64,000 nt of DNA from Syntrophaceae bacterium (GCA_003141195.1 PLLC01000079.1:13475-77474), one strand, 5' to 3'. Shown: positions 1-9,357, counted from the stretch's first letter. Translations and numbers: made by a program. The notes: generated by a model not told the origin, from the sequence alone.

Positions 1-116
1 GATTTCGGGGGCCTTGCATCTGGACCTCCCGTATCCTGTACGGGACAAGCTTTTGAACAGCCTGCAAAAGAGACTTTTGCAACATGCTGATAGGCCGCAT
101 CGCCCCGGGAGGCTGC

Positions 117-572
117 ATGGATAAATCCGGTTCTCCATACCGCAGGAAGGCCGGGCTGCTGATCCTGGTCGTTCTGACCGGTTACGCCGTCCTGAATCTG
201 CTCTGGCAGGGCGTCCGATCCTACCCCGACCTGCCCGGGACGGACCCGGTCACGATCCACGAGGCGCGCATCGCCCAGCTTTTGCCGTTGCTGCCCGCCT
301 CCGGCGCCGTCGGCTATGTGACGACCGTGGAAAACGACCGGATCTTCGCCGCGGAAAAGGCCTTTCAGAATGTGGAGTTTCTCGCCCAGTACGTGCTGAC
401 GCAATATACCCTCGCCCCGCGGATCGTCCGCAACAGCCCGGATCTCCCGCTCGTCGTCGGCAACTTTATCGACGGTCCGCCGGCGCCCGGTTTTCTGGAG
501 AAGAACGGCCTGGTTCCGCTGAAGGATTTCGGAGACGGCCTGGTCCTCTATCGAAGGGAGCGGAAGCCTTGA
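117..572 (+). CDS. Hypothetical protein with N-terminal TM segment, glycosyltransferase-operon associated
   Basis: ORF 84..572; ATG at 117 preceded by GGGAGG; hydrophobic N-terminus; overlaps next ORF. Confidence 0.55.
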   Translation: MDKSGSPYRRKAGLLILVVLTGYAVLNLLWQGVRSYPDLPGTDPVTIHEARIAQLLPLLPASGAVGYVTTVENDRIFAAEKAFQNVEFLAQYVLTQYTLAPRIVRNSPDLPLVVGNFIDGPPAPGFLEKNGLVPLKDFGDGLVLYRRERKP

Positions 573-2089
573 TCCTTTTCTTCGTCGCCTCCCTTCTCCT
601 CTCCCTGACCGGCGGCATCCTGCTGACCTTCCTTTTCTGTCCGTCCCTGAAAAGCGGCGCTGCCGGTCCGGCGTTTCGTCTCTTTGCCGGCGGCGGTCTC
701 GGGATCGGCGTCACGTCGTGTCTCTATTTCTTCTGCCTACTGACCGGTCTTACACGGTACCTCCCCGCCATTGACCTCGGCGTCTGTCTGCTCCTCGGGA
801 TTCCCTGTTTCGTCCTGTTCAAGCGGCCCGCTGACCGGGGGGGTCAGCCGCTTCCGCAAACGGGGAAACGATCCCATTTCCCGATCCTTCTGGCCGGGAT
901 TTTCTCCGTTGAACTCATCGCCTCCCTGGGCTCTTTTGTCTTTGCCTTTCTGAAGGAACCCCACGGCCGATGGGACGCCTGGCTGATCTGGAACATGCAT
1001 GCCCGCTTCCTGTTCCGGGGCGGTGAGCACTGGCGTGATGCGTTCGCCAGCGGCCTGGACTGGAGCCACTGGGACTACCCCCTGCTCCTCCCGCTCTCCA
1101 TCGCCCGCGGCTGGCAATACATGGGCGGCGAAAGCCTCTCCATTCCCGCCGTCATGGCATTTGTCTTTACCTTCATGACGCTCGGCCTGCTATGGTGCGC
1201 CCTCTCCCTCCTCCGGAGCCGGATCCAGGGGTGCCTCGCCGCGATGATCCTGCTGGGAACCCCGTTTTTCATCGTCATGGGGGCCTCCCAGTTTGCCGAC
1301 GTCCCGCTGGCCTTTTTCATCCTGGCGACCCTCGTCCTGCTCTTGCTGCAGGCGCGCTCCCCGGAAAATCAGCCGGGCGCGTTGATCCTGGCGGGGCTCG
1401 CTGCCGGTTTATGCGCCTGGACGAAAAACGAGGGTCTCCTGTTCCTGCTGATCGTCACGGGAAGCCTTTTCTGCACGGCGTTTTATGCGGGGGGGTGGAG
1501 ATCGGCCCTGAACAGGACCGCCGGGTTTCTGGCCGGGGCCCTGCCGATCCTGCTGATGGTTATCTATTTCAAGACGCAGTTGTCCCCGGCGAACGACTGG
1601 ATGGCGGGGTTCGACCCGGCCGCCGTCGCGGCCAAATTGACGGATTTCAGCCGCTATGCGGAGATTGCGAAGGCCTTTTTCATCATGGGGATCAGTTTCA
1701 CGCAGGGATTGATCAATGTCCGCGTGGGGATGCATTTGAACCCCGGCGCCGTCAATATCCTCCTCCTGATCGGCTATCTCTTCCTCGCGGGCGTTCGGAT
1801 CGATGGGCGGGACCGGATCGGCCTCCTCCAGTCGGCCGCCGCCCTCGGGCTGATGCTGATCGGCTATTTTTTCGTCTATGTGCTGACCCCCCTCGATCTC
1901 GGCTACCACCTCACCACGTCTCTGAACCGCCTCTTCCTCCAGTTGTGGCCAAGCGTCATCTTTTTATGCTTCATGATCGCCGGTTCGCCGGAAACGTCCC
2001 TGGGGGACAGGCCGGGAACCGCACCCGCACAGCCGGAAACAAGATCGACCAGGGCGAATAAACCGAGGAAAATGAGGGAGCCGAAATGA
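569..2089 (+). CDS. Multi-pass membrane protein, glycosyltransferase family 39-like
   Basis: 506 aa, many TM segments, 'GRWDAWLIWNMHARF' loop; 4-bp overlaps with both neighbours. Confidence 0.6.
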   Translation: MILFFVASLLLSLTGGILLTFLFCPSLKSGAAGPAFRLFAGGGLGIGVTSCLYFFCLLTGLTRYLPAIDLGVCLLLGIPCFVLFKRPADRGGQPLPQTGKRSHFPILLAGIFSVELIASLGSFVFAFLKEPHGRWDAWLIWNMHARFLFRGGEHWRDAFASGLDWSHWDYPLLLPLSIARGWQYMGGESLSIPAVMAFVFTFMTLGLLWCALSLLRSRIQGCLAAMILLGTPFFIVMGASQFADVPLAFFILATLVLLLLQARSPENQPGALILAGLAAGLCAWTKNEGLLFLLIVTGSLFCTAFYAGGWRSALNRTAGFLAGALPILLMVIYFKTQLSPANDWMAGFDPAAVAAKLTDFSRYAEIAKAFFIMGISFTQGLINVRVGMHLNPGAVNILLLIGYLFLAGVRIDGRDRIGLLQSAAALGLMLIGYFFVYVLTPLDLGYHLTTSLNRLFLQLWPSVIFLCFMIAGSPETSLGDRPGTAPAQPETRSTRANKPRKMREPK

Positions 2090-2787
2090 ATACCCAAAAA
2101 ATGTTATCCGTCGTCATCCCCGCTTACAATGAAAAAGAAACGGTCCTGCGGATCATCGAAAAGGTCCTGAAACTGGATTTCGTCGCGGAGATCATCCTCG
2201 TCGACGACGGCTCCACGGACGGAACGAGGGAACTGCTGGAACAGGCGACGTTCGACGATCGTGTGAAGCTCTTCTTTCACGACCGGAACCGGGGCAAGGG
2301 GGCGGCCCTGCGGACCGGATTCGGTCACGTCACCGCGGAGATCGTGGCAATCCAGGATGCGGACCTGGAATACGATCCCAATGAATTTATCGAGATGATC
2401 CAGCCCATTCGCGAAGGGGTGGCCGACGTCGTTTACGGCTCCCGGCTTTCCGGGGGAAAACCGCAGCGGGTCCACCTCTTCTGGCACCGGATGGGAAACG
2501 GATTCCTCACCTTCTTGACCGACCTTCTCTACAACACGACCCTCTCCGACATGGAAACCTGCTACAAGATGTTCCGGAAGGAGGTTCTCGAAACCATCCG
2601 GATCGAATCCGACGATTTTTCCGTGGAACCGGAGCTGACGGCCAAGATCTGCAAGAACAAACGGTGGCGCGTCTATGAAATTCCCATCTCCTATTACGGC
2701 AGAAGCTATGCGGAGGGGAAGAAGATCTCCTGGAGGCACGGTTTTTCCGCCCTCTGGACGCTCCTGAAGTACCGGTTCAAGGACTAA
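2086..2787 (+). CDS. Glycosyltransferase family 2 (dolichyl-phosphate mannose synthase-like)
   Basis: SVVIPAYNEKETV, DDGSTDGT, QDADLEYDP motifs. Confidence 0.9.
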   Translation: MNTQKMLSVVIPAYNEKETVLRIIEKVLKLDFVAEIILVDDGSTDGTRELLEQATFDDRVKLFFHDRNRGKGAALRTGFGHVTAEIVAIQDADLEYDPNEFIEMIQPIREGVADVVYGSRLSGGKPQRVHLFWHRMGNGFLTFLTDLLYNTTLSDMETCYKMFRKEVLETIRIESDDFSVEPELTAKICKNKRWRVYEIPISYYGRSYAEGKKISWRHGFSALWTLLKYRFKD

Positions 2788-2790
2788 ACC

Positions 2791-2915
2791 GCATCATTTC
2801 ATAAGTTCGGTGACCTATCGACCCAAGGGAGATATCTTCCAACATTTCAAACTTAAAAAAGATTTCCCGCTTCGCTCGAAACGACATTGGTGCAAGCGAA
2901 TTGATGAAATGTTGC
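2791..2915. repeat. Hairpin element with 18-nt imperfect arms
   Basis: GCATCATTTCATAAGTTC (2791-2808) versus reverse complement of GAATTGATGAAATGTTGC (2898-2915); AT-rich core with 'cccgcttcgctcgaaacgaca'. Confidence 0.6.
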
Positions 2916-2928
2916 ACCAAGGCCGCCT

Positions 2929-3747
2929 CTACATCACCCCTTTGTACCAGCCGCCATCGATCTGGATCGCGGCGCCGGTGATGTAGCCGCTCCGGTCGGA
3001 GGCGAGAAACGCCACGAGGGCGGCAAATTCTTCCGGCGTCCCGAGGCGCTTCATGGGAATGGAGGCCTCCCAGCGGCCGATCACCGCCTCCGGCGTCGTC
3101 CCCTCTTTTTCCGCGATCGCCTTGGCCAGGCTCCGGACGCGGTCCGTCAGGGTGTAGCCGGGGCAGACGCTGTTCACGGTGATGTTGAAGGGGGCAAGTT
3201 CGTTGGAGAGGCTCTTGGCCAGTCCGATGACGCCGGAGCGGACGGTGTTGGAGAGGATCAGGCCGTCGATCGGCTGCTTGACGGAGATCGAGGTCATGTT
3301 GATGATCCGCCCCCAGCGCTTCGCCTTCAGGACCGGAACCACCTCGCGGGTCATCAGGATCGTCGAGAGGAGGTTGAGGCGGAAGCCTTTCTCCCAAAGC
3401 GTTTCGTCGATATCGAGGAAATCGGCCGCGGGGGGACCGCCCGCGTTGTTCACGAGGATGTCCGCCGTCCCGTAATGGGCAATCGCCTTGCGGACAAAGG
3501 CCTTCGCCTGCTCCGCATCGCTCACGTCGGCGGGGAGGGCCAGCACCTCGCCCCCCGTTTCCAGCCGGATCCGTTCGGCCGCCCCTTTCAGATGTGGGTC
3601 GTCGAGGGCGCCGATCGCGACCTTCGCCCCCTCCCGCGACAGCTCCAGGGCCGCCGCCCTCCCGAGTCCCATGCTCCCGCCGGCGACCAGCGCCACCTTC
3701 CCCTTCAATCCCAGTTCCATGTCTTCCTCCCGAATCGTTGATCTCAT
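2929..3747 (-). CDS. SDR family oxidoreductase
   Basis: GGSMGLGRAAALELS, NNAGGPP; SDR C-terminus DGGWYKG; catalytic Tyr/Lys motif looks atypical. Confidence 0.85.
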   Translation of the reverse strand: MRSTIREEDMELGLKGKVALVAGGSMGLGRAAALELSREGAKVAIGALDDPHLKGAAERIRLETGGEVLALPADVSDAEQAKAFVRKAIAHYGTADILVNNAGGPPAADFLDIDETLWEKGFRLNLLSTILMTREVVPVLKAKRWGRIINMTSISVKQPIDGLILSNTVRSGVIGLAKSLSNELAPFNITVNSVCPGYTLTDRVRSLAKAIAEKEGTTPEAVIGRWEASIPMKRLGTPEEFAALVAFLASDRSGYITGAAIQIDGGWYKGVM

Positions 3748-3871
3748 TGCAATGACAGCATCTCCCTATCAGATTGCCCTCCCGGCGTCAACGGCCGGGA
3801 AGCCCGCCACCCCTCCCCGGCAGGGAAATCTTTCCCCGCAAATCGTTCCCGGAGCAAATTCATGATGTTCA

Positions 3872-4010
3872 ATATAAGAGCTTTGAAAAATACCCCCACT
3901 TTGTCATTCCCGCGTAGGCGGGAATCCAGAAGGTCTTGAAAAGACTGGATTCCTGCTTTCGCAGGAATGACGATTTGCCGAATTTCAGGAGTAATTCAAA
4001 GCTCTCAATA
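3872..4010. repeat. Hairpin element with REP-like core
   Basis: Core GTCATTCCCGC..GCGGGAATCCAG..CTGGATTCC..GGAATGAC (3903-3971) inside outer arms AGAGCTTTGAA (3877-3887)/TTCAAAGCTCT (3995-4005). Confidence 0.75.
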
Positions 4011-4106
4011 TGTCGTTGACATACAAGCGCGGCTTTCATATACTCGCCTTCCAAAAAAGCAAGTTCTTATCAAAAAGCAAACAAAAACAATGAAGGAGGG
4101 GAAAGT

Positions 4107-5486
4107 ATGATCAAGAGGAGGTTCGTTTTTTCCGTTCTTTTGTCTCTGGGTGTGGTTCTTTTTGCGGACGTCGTCTCGGCGGCATTCAATGTCGACTACG
4201 GCGGCGCATTCAGACTGAGACAGGAATACTGGGAAAAGTTGGTCGATCTGGAAACCCTGGGGAAGCCGGACCGGGATTTCTTCCGCCTGCGCTCCTCCCT
4301 GTGGGGGAAGGCCGCCTTCGGCGACGACCTGGGCGCGTATCTCAAGCTGACCAACGAGGCCAAGTACTATCTGGGAACGTACAAACCCTTGGAAACGCCG
4401 GATCGCACGTCGGACAGCAACCGGTTCGATGTGGATGAACTGATCGTGGACAATCTCTATTTCGATTACCGAAACGTCTCCGGACTTCCCCTGGACCTGA
4501 GGATCGGGCGCCAGGACTTTCTGGGGGCCTACGGAGAGGGCTTCCTGATCCTGGACGGCACCCCGGGCGACGGTTCGAGAACGGCCTATTTCAACGCCGC
4601 CAAGGCGGTCTGGCGGATCAACGAGAGCAACAGCGTCGATCTGGTCTACCTCTCCGATCCCAAGTCGGACACCTATCTGCCCTCGCTCTACCCCGCGCGG
4701 TCCGATTCCATCCCGACCTATGTCAACAACAAGCGCCTCCTCAACGCCTCGGACGAACAGGGCGTGGTGCTCTACGGCAAGAGCAGGATCAATGGCTATC
4801 TCGCCCTGGAACCCTATTACATCTACAAGGAGGAGGATCCCGTCGGGACGAACGCTAAGCTGAAGCTGAACACACTCGGCGGCCGGGCCGTCGTGACGGT
4901 GGGCGAATGGAAGCTGCGGGGCGAATTCGCCCATCAGTTCGGCGAATATGACAACGGCCGCGACCGAAAGGCCAACGGCGGGTACCTCTTCGTGGGACGG
5001 AAGCATGAGGCGGCGCCCTTGAAACCGGAGTGGGACCTGGGCTATGTTTACATGTCCGGCGACGATCCCTCCACGCCGCAGCACGAGGGGTGGGACCCGC
5101 TTTTTGCCCGCGCCCCCGCCTGGAACGAGATCTATGTCTACCCCCTGGTCTACGAGACGGGCAATGACAGCGGTCCCATTCCGGCCTACTGGACGAACCT
5201 CCATATTTACCTGGCCAACCTCCGGCTTGCTTTTACGGCCGACACCAATCTGGCCCTTTCCTATCAATACCTCCGGTCCGATCAGACGACCTCCGGCCTC
5301 AATCCCGCCATGTTTTCGAACAACAGCAAGGAGAGGGGGCAGGTGGCCACCCTGATCCTGAGCCACAACTTTACCAAGCAGCTCAGCGGCTTTTTGCAGG
5401 CGGAATATTTCATCCCCGGCAAGTTTTACACCGACAAGGCGGAGAACGCTGCGCTCCTGCGGTGGCAGATGCAGTACAGGTTTTGA
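4107..5486 (+). CDS. Outer-membrane porin, alginate-export-like beta-barrel
   Basis: Signal peptide, FRLRQEYWE, LRIGRQDF, C-terminal aromatic LRWQMQYRF. Confidence 0.7.
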   Translation: MIKRRFVFSVLLSLGVVLFADVVSAAFNVDYGGAFRLRQEYWEKLVDLETLGKPDRDFFRLRSSLWGKAAFGDDLGAYLKLTNEAKYYLGTYKPLETPDRTSDSNRFDVDELIVDNLYFDYRNVSGLPLDLRIGRQDFLGAYGEGFLILDGTPGDGSRTAYFNAAKAVWRINESNSVDLVYLSDPKSDTYLPSLYPARSDSIPTYVNNKRLLNASDEQGVVLYGKSRINGYLALEPYYIYKEEDPVGTNAKLKLNTLGGRAVVTVGEWKLRGEFAHQFGEYDNGRDRKANGGYLFVGRKHEAAPLKPEWDLGYVYMSGDDPSTPQHEGWDPLFARAPAWNEIYVYPLVYETGNDSGPIPAYWTNLHIYLANLRLAFTADTNLALSYQYLRSDQTTSGLNPAMFSNNSKERGQVATLILSHNFTKQLSGFLQAEYFIPGKFYTDKAENAALLRWQMQYRF

Positions 5487-5757
5487 CGAGAACGGTGTGA
5501 ATCCCCCGCGGCCCGTCCCCGCCGCGGTGTGACGATGCCGGTGTGACCGAATCAGACTTTTGGTGAAAAAACCAGCTCCGGCAGGACCGCCTCCCGTCTT
5601 TGGATACTGCTACGCCGACCCCGACTACTCCTGGAATGCATACATACACTCATAACGCTTCAGAGAAAAGAGACGTGCAGGAGAGGTATGTCTGAAATAC
5701 GGGCGAAATGACCTTGATGACGAGTTAAAAGACCAAAAGGTAAGCCTATTTCTCAAA

Positions 5758-5792
5758 ATGACGGACACCTTGATACATCCTTTTGTCCGTCA
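5758..5792. repeat. Perfect 10-bp inverted repeat ATGACGGACA/TGTCCGTCAT
   Basis: Read directly, about 35 bp upstream of a sigma70-like promoter. Confidence 0.5.
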
Positions 5793-5826
5793 TCGACACC
5801 ACACCCCACATGGAGCAAATTCATGA

Positions 5827-5855
5827 TTGACATCGTCCGGATTTTGTTCTATGGT
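5827..5855 (+). promoter_or_regulatory. Sigma70-like promoter
   Basis: TTGACA (5827-5832), 17-nt spacer, TATGGT (5850-5855). Confidence 0.55.
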
Positions 5856-5861
5856 CCGACC

Positions 5862-6068
5862 AATTTCGTGACCGGGGTTTTTATGAAAATGAACGGGATA
5901 TGGAGAAGGGTGTATTGGAACCGCGACCTGCTTCGCCGGGGCCTCCTATTGTGCCTCGCTCTTCTCGGGATGGGTCTAAGCCCATCGCCCGTCGCTTTCA
6001 GGAGGCTGTAGTCCCGGAAAATCAGCGTATCCTAAAGGCCATGGGTTCAGAAATCCATGGCCTTTTTG
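5862..6068 (+). ncRNA. Candidate structured small RNA or leader transcript of about 200 nt
   Basis: Promoter upstream; long-range stem CCGGG-GCCTCCT/AGGAGGC-CCCGG; apical CGGG-ATGGG/CCCAT-CCCG hairpin; terminator at 6035-6068; also encodes a 42-aa ORF 5883..6011. Confidence 0.35.
6035..6068 (+). terminator. Rho-independent terminator
   Basis: AAAGGCCATGG-loop-CCATGGCCTTTTTG. Confidence 0.85.
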
Positions 6069-6083
6069 TTTCCGGGCGTATTT

Positions 6084-6219
6084 GTGACGGCTTCGTAAAA
6101 AATCGAAGATATCACTCTGAGATTGTCGAAGGGTGAAGATAACTAATTGATATCCGGTTATGCTTCGACAAGCTCCGCATAACAAAACCCGAGATTTCCG
6201 ACTTTTTGCGAGGGCATCA
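6084..6219. repeat. MITE-like element with shared TIR family
   Basis: GTGACGGCTTCGTAAAAAATCG ... CGACTTTTTGCGAGGGCATCA; inner IR gagattgtcgaag/cttcgacaagctc. Confidence 0.55.
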
Positions 6220-6241
6220 AAATTTACTTGAGGGAAGCGAT

Positions 6242-6805
6242 ATGCATGAAGTAATATGGCACGGCCGCGGCGGACAGGGCGTCGTCATCGCCGCGCAGAT
6301 CCTGGCCGAATCGGCCTATCTCCAGGGATTCAAAGGGGTCACCTCGGCCCCGACCTTCGGCCCGGAGAGGCGGGGGGCGCCGCTGACGGCGTCGACCCGG
6401 ATTTCCGACGCGCCGATCCGGACCTTCTCCCAGATCGAAAGGGCCGACATCGCCGTCGTCCTCGATCCTTCGCTGTTCGGCATCGTCGATATCCTCGGAT
6501 CCCTGAAACCGGGGGGATTGCTTCTCATCAATACGCCGCAGAAGGCGGATGAGGTGGAGATCCAGGGCTGCTTCAGCATCGCCACGCTCGATGCGGCCGC
6601 GGTCGCCATCCGCTTCCACCTCCTCAAGGAGGGGGCGCCGATGGTCAACACCCCGATGCTCGGGGTCCTGTCGAAGGCCTCGGGACTCGTCTCCCTCGAC
6701 CACCTGGAGAAGGGGCTGAAGTGGAAGCTCTCCGGCGGGGCGGCGGCGACGAACATCGCAGCGCTTCGGGCGGCCTACGAGGAAACAAGCATCAGGAAAG
6801 GATAA
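6242..6805 (+). CDS. 2-oxoacid:ferredoxin oxidoreductase, gamma subunit
   Basis: MHEVIWHGRGGQGVVIAAQILAESAYLQG; start refined from ORF 6206. Confidence 0.88.
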   Translation: MHEVIWHGRGGQGVVIAAQILAESAYLQGFKGVTSAPTFGPERRGAPLTASTRISDAPIRTFSQIERADIAVVLDPSLFGIVDILGSLKPGGLLLINTPQKADEVEIQGCFSIATLDAAAVAIRFHLLKEGAPMVNTPMLGVLSKASGLVSLDHLEKGLKWKLSGGAAATNIAALRAAYEETSIRKG

Positions 6806-6808
6806 AGA

Positions 6809-6936
6809 TCCCGTAAAAAGTCCCCCAAACCGTCATACCGGCGAAAGCCGGTATCCAGAACTACTCGAAAACACTGGATTCCGGGTCAAGCCCGGAATGA
6901 CAAAAGAGGGAAATCACGACTTTTTACGAGTTCATC
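6809..6936. mobile_element. MITE-like element inserted between gamma and delta subunit genes
   Basis: CGTAAAAAGTC/GACTTTTTACG inverted arms, REP-like core 6832-6901, flanked by 11-bp direct repeat AAGGATAAAGA (6798-6808, 6937-6947). Confidence 0.65.
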
Positions 6937-6957
6937 AAGGATAAAGAAAGGCGTTTT

Positions 6958-7251
6958 ATGGAAATCAAAGACGACAACATCTCCGCCATGTGCAGACCAG
7001 CCGTCGGCGAGGCGGGAAAGACCGGCGACTGGCGGGACGCCACGCCGGTCATCGACCACGCGAAATGCATCGCCTCGGTCAAGAACCGGCCGGCCTGCTA
7101 CCTCTGCTGGCTCTACTGCCCGGAAGGGATCGTCAAAGCCGGCATCCCGATCGAGATCAATCTGACCTACTGCAAGGGGTGCGGCATCTGCGCCGAGGAG
7201 TGCCCCGCAAGGGCGATCACGATGGTGATGCACGAGGAGGCGAAAAAATGA
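6958..7251 (+). CDS. 2-oxoacid:ferredoxin oxidoreductase, delta (2x4Fe-4S ferredoxin) subunit
   Basis: CYLCWLYCPEG and CKGCGICAEECPARAI. Confidence 0.88.
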   Translation: MEIKDDNISAMCRPAVGEAGKTGDWRDATPVIDHAKCIASVKNRPACYLCWLYCPEGIVKAGIPIEINLTYCKGCGICAEECPARAITMVMHEEAKK

Positions 7252-8453
7252 GCAACGTCCAGATCATGACCGGAAACTCGGCCGCGGCCTGGGGGGCGAA
7301 GCTCTGCAAGGTCCAGGTCGTCTCCGCCTACCCGATCACCCCCTCGACCTCCGTAACCGAAACGATCGCGAACTGGGTCGAGCGGGGCGAACTCAAGGCG
7401 GAATACGTCCGGGTGGAGAGCGAACACTCGGTCATGACCGTCTGCATCTCCGCCTCCACCGTCGGCGCCCGGGTCTTCACCTCGACCTCTTCCCACGGTC
7501 TTTTGTACATGCACGAACAGCTCCACTGGGCGGCGGGCTCCCGGCTCCCCATCGTCCTGGCTTGTGTAAACCGCGGCGTCGGCGCCCCCTGGTCCATCTT
7601 CAACGACCAGCAGGACTCCATCGCCCAGCGCGACACGGGCTGGATCCAGATCTACTGCCGGGACAACCAGGAGATCATCGACACCGTAATCCAGGCCTAC
7701 CGGATCGCCGAGCAGGTCTACTGCCCCGTCATGGTCTGCTATGACGGCTTCGTCCTCTCCCACACGATGATGCCCGTCGAGATCCCCGACGCCGAGGCGG
7801 TATGCCGGTTCCTCCCCCCCTACAAGCCCCACACGATCCTCTCTCCGGAAGACCCCCGGAACATCAACCCGGTCATCTTTCCCTGGCAACGGCGGGACGC
7901 AGAGGGGGTCCTCCGGGACGGTTACATGGACATGCGCTGGAAGCTTCAGCACGCCCTGGAGGGGTCGCGGGATGTCGTCGTCAAGACGTGCCGCGACTAC
8001 GCGGAGCTCTTCGGCCGCGACCACGGCGGGATGCTCTGGACCTACAAGACGGACGACGCGGAGGTCCTCCTCGCCGGAATGGGATCGATCGCCACCGAGG
8101 CCACAATGGCGGCCGACCTGCTCCGCGAAGGCGGCATCCGGGCCGGCGTGGTCGGGATCCGGGTCTACCGGCCCTTCCCCCGGGAGGAGGTCCGCGAGGC
8201 CTTCCGGAACATCCCGGCGATCGTCGTCTTCGAAAAGAACATCAGTTACGGCTACGAAGGGGCGCTGTGCGCCGACATCAAGGCCGCCCTCTACGGCGCC
8301 GGCATCCAGACGCCGGTCCATAATTACATCGCCGGTCTCGGCGGCCGGGATGTCAAGGCCTCCGAGCTGGCCGAGGCCACCCGTTCCTCCCTCGCCGCCA
8401 TCGCCGCGGGGAAAAAGGAGCAGCAGACGTGGCTCAACTGCGTGACGGAGTAA
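7248..8453 (+). CDS. 2-oxoacid:ferredoxin oxidoreductase, alpha subunit
   Basis: MSNVQIMTGNSAAAWGAKLCKVQVVSAYPITPSTSVTE; start refined to ATG 7248 (4-bp overlap). Confidence 0.9.
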   Translation: MSNVQIMTGNSAAAWGAKLCKVQVVSAYPITPSTSVTETIANWVERGELKAEYVRVESEHSVMTVCISASTVGARVFTSTSSHGLLYMHEQLHWAAGSRLPIVLACVNRGVGAPWSIFNDQQDSIAQRDTGWIQIYCRDNQEIIDTVIQAYRIAEQVYCPVMVCYDGFVLSHTMMPVEIPDAEAVCRFLPPYKPHTILSPEDPRNINPVIFPWQRRDAEGVLRDGYMDMRWKLQHALEGSRDVVVKTCRDYAELFGRDHGGMLWTYKTDDAEVLLAGMGSIATEATMAADLLREGGIRAGVVGIRVYRPFPREEVREAFRNIPAIVVFEKNISYGYEGALCADIKAALYGAGIQTPVHNYIAGLGGRDVKASELAEATRSSLAAIAAGKKEQQTWLNCVTE

Positions 8454-8457
8454 AAAC

Positions 8458-9357
8458 ATGCCGGAAAAACTCTTTAAGGTAAACGCCGAAGAATACATCC
8501 TGCCGGGGAACCGGGCCTGTTCGGGCTGCGGCCTCTCCATCGCCTACCGCTATGTCCTCAAGGCGCTCCGGGAGAACACGATCCTGACCCTCCCGGCGAG
8601 CTGCCTTACGGTCCTCCACGGCCTCTACCCCATAACCTCCGTCGGCATCCCCTGCCTGAACTGCACCTTCGCGAGCACCGCGGCCTCGGCCTCGGGCCTC
8701 GTGGCGGGACTTGCGGCCATGAACCGGAGCGACATCACGGTCGTCGCCATCGCCGGCGACGGGGGAACCTTCGACATCGGCATCCAGGCGCTCTCCGGCG
8801 CCGCCGAGCGGGGAACGGACTTCATCTTCGTCTGCTACGACAACGAGGGCTACATGAACACGGGGACGCAGCGCTCCAGCGCCACCCCGATGGGGGCGCT
8901 GACGACGACGACGCCCATCCTCACCAAACAGCAGCACAAGAAGGACATGATGAAGATCATGGAGGGTCACGACATCCCCTACCTGGCCACCTGTTCCCCC
9001 TCCTTCCCCATCGACCTCTACGACAAGTTCGTGAAGGCCAAGCGAATCAAGGGAACCCGCTATGTCCAGATCGCAACCCCCTGTCCCCCCGGATGGGTCT
9101 TTCCTCCCAAGGACACGGTCAAGATCGGCCGCCTCGCCGTGGAGACGGGAATCGTCGTTCTCTATGAGATCGAAAACGGGAAGTTCCGCTTCACCGGCCG
9201 GAGCAAAACGATATCAGAAAAGGGAACCCGCGCCCCGGTGATCCACTACGTGGAGAGACAGGGAAGGTTCAAGAAGATGAGCATGGAGCAGTTGGGCCAG
9301 CTCCAGCGGTGGGTCGACGGCAAGTGGAATGAATACCTGAGACGGGCGGAAGCCTGA
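8458..9357 (+). CDS. 2-oxoacid:ferredoxin oxidoreductase, beta (TPP-binding) subunit
   Basis: GNRACSGCGLSIAYR, AIAGDGGTFDIGIQALSGAAERG. Confidence 0.9.
   Translation: MPEKLFKVNAEEYILPGNRACSGCGLSIAYRYVLKALRENTILTLPASCLTVLHGLYPITSVGIPCLNCTFASTAASASGLVAGLAAMNRSDITVVAIAGDGGTFDIGIQALSGAAERGTDFIFVCYDNEGYMNTGTQRSSATPMGALTTTTPILTKQQHKKDMMKIMEGHDIPYLATCSPSFPIDLYDKFVKAKRIKGTRYVQIATPCPPGWVFPPKDTVKIGRLAVETGIVVLYEIENGKFRFTGRSKTISEKGTRAPVIHYVERQGRFKKMSMEQLGQLQRWVDGKWNEYLRRAEA

Noticed and set aside
4005-5366. 453-aa minus-strand ORF opposite the porin
   Set aside because: Composition typical of reverse-complement of a coding gene; porin on plus strand has signal peptide and barrel features.
5862-6068. 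Calling the structured transcript 6S RNA
   Set aside because: Only a loose resemblance in shape; central bubble not verified and no covariance model could be run.
5823-6136. ORF 5900..6136 as a gene
   Set aside because: Runs through the terminator hairpin and the MITE-like repeat; no RBS or homology cues.
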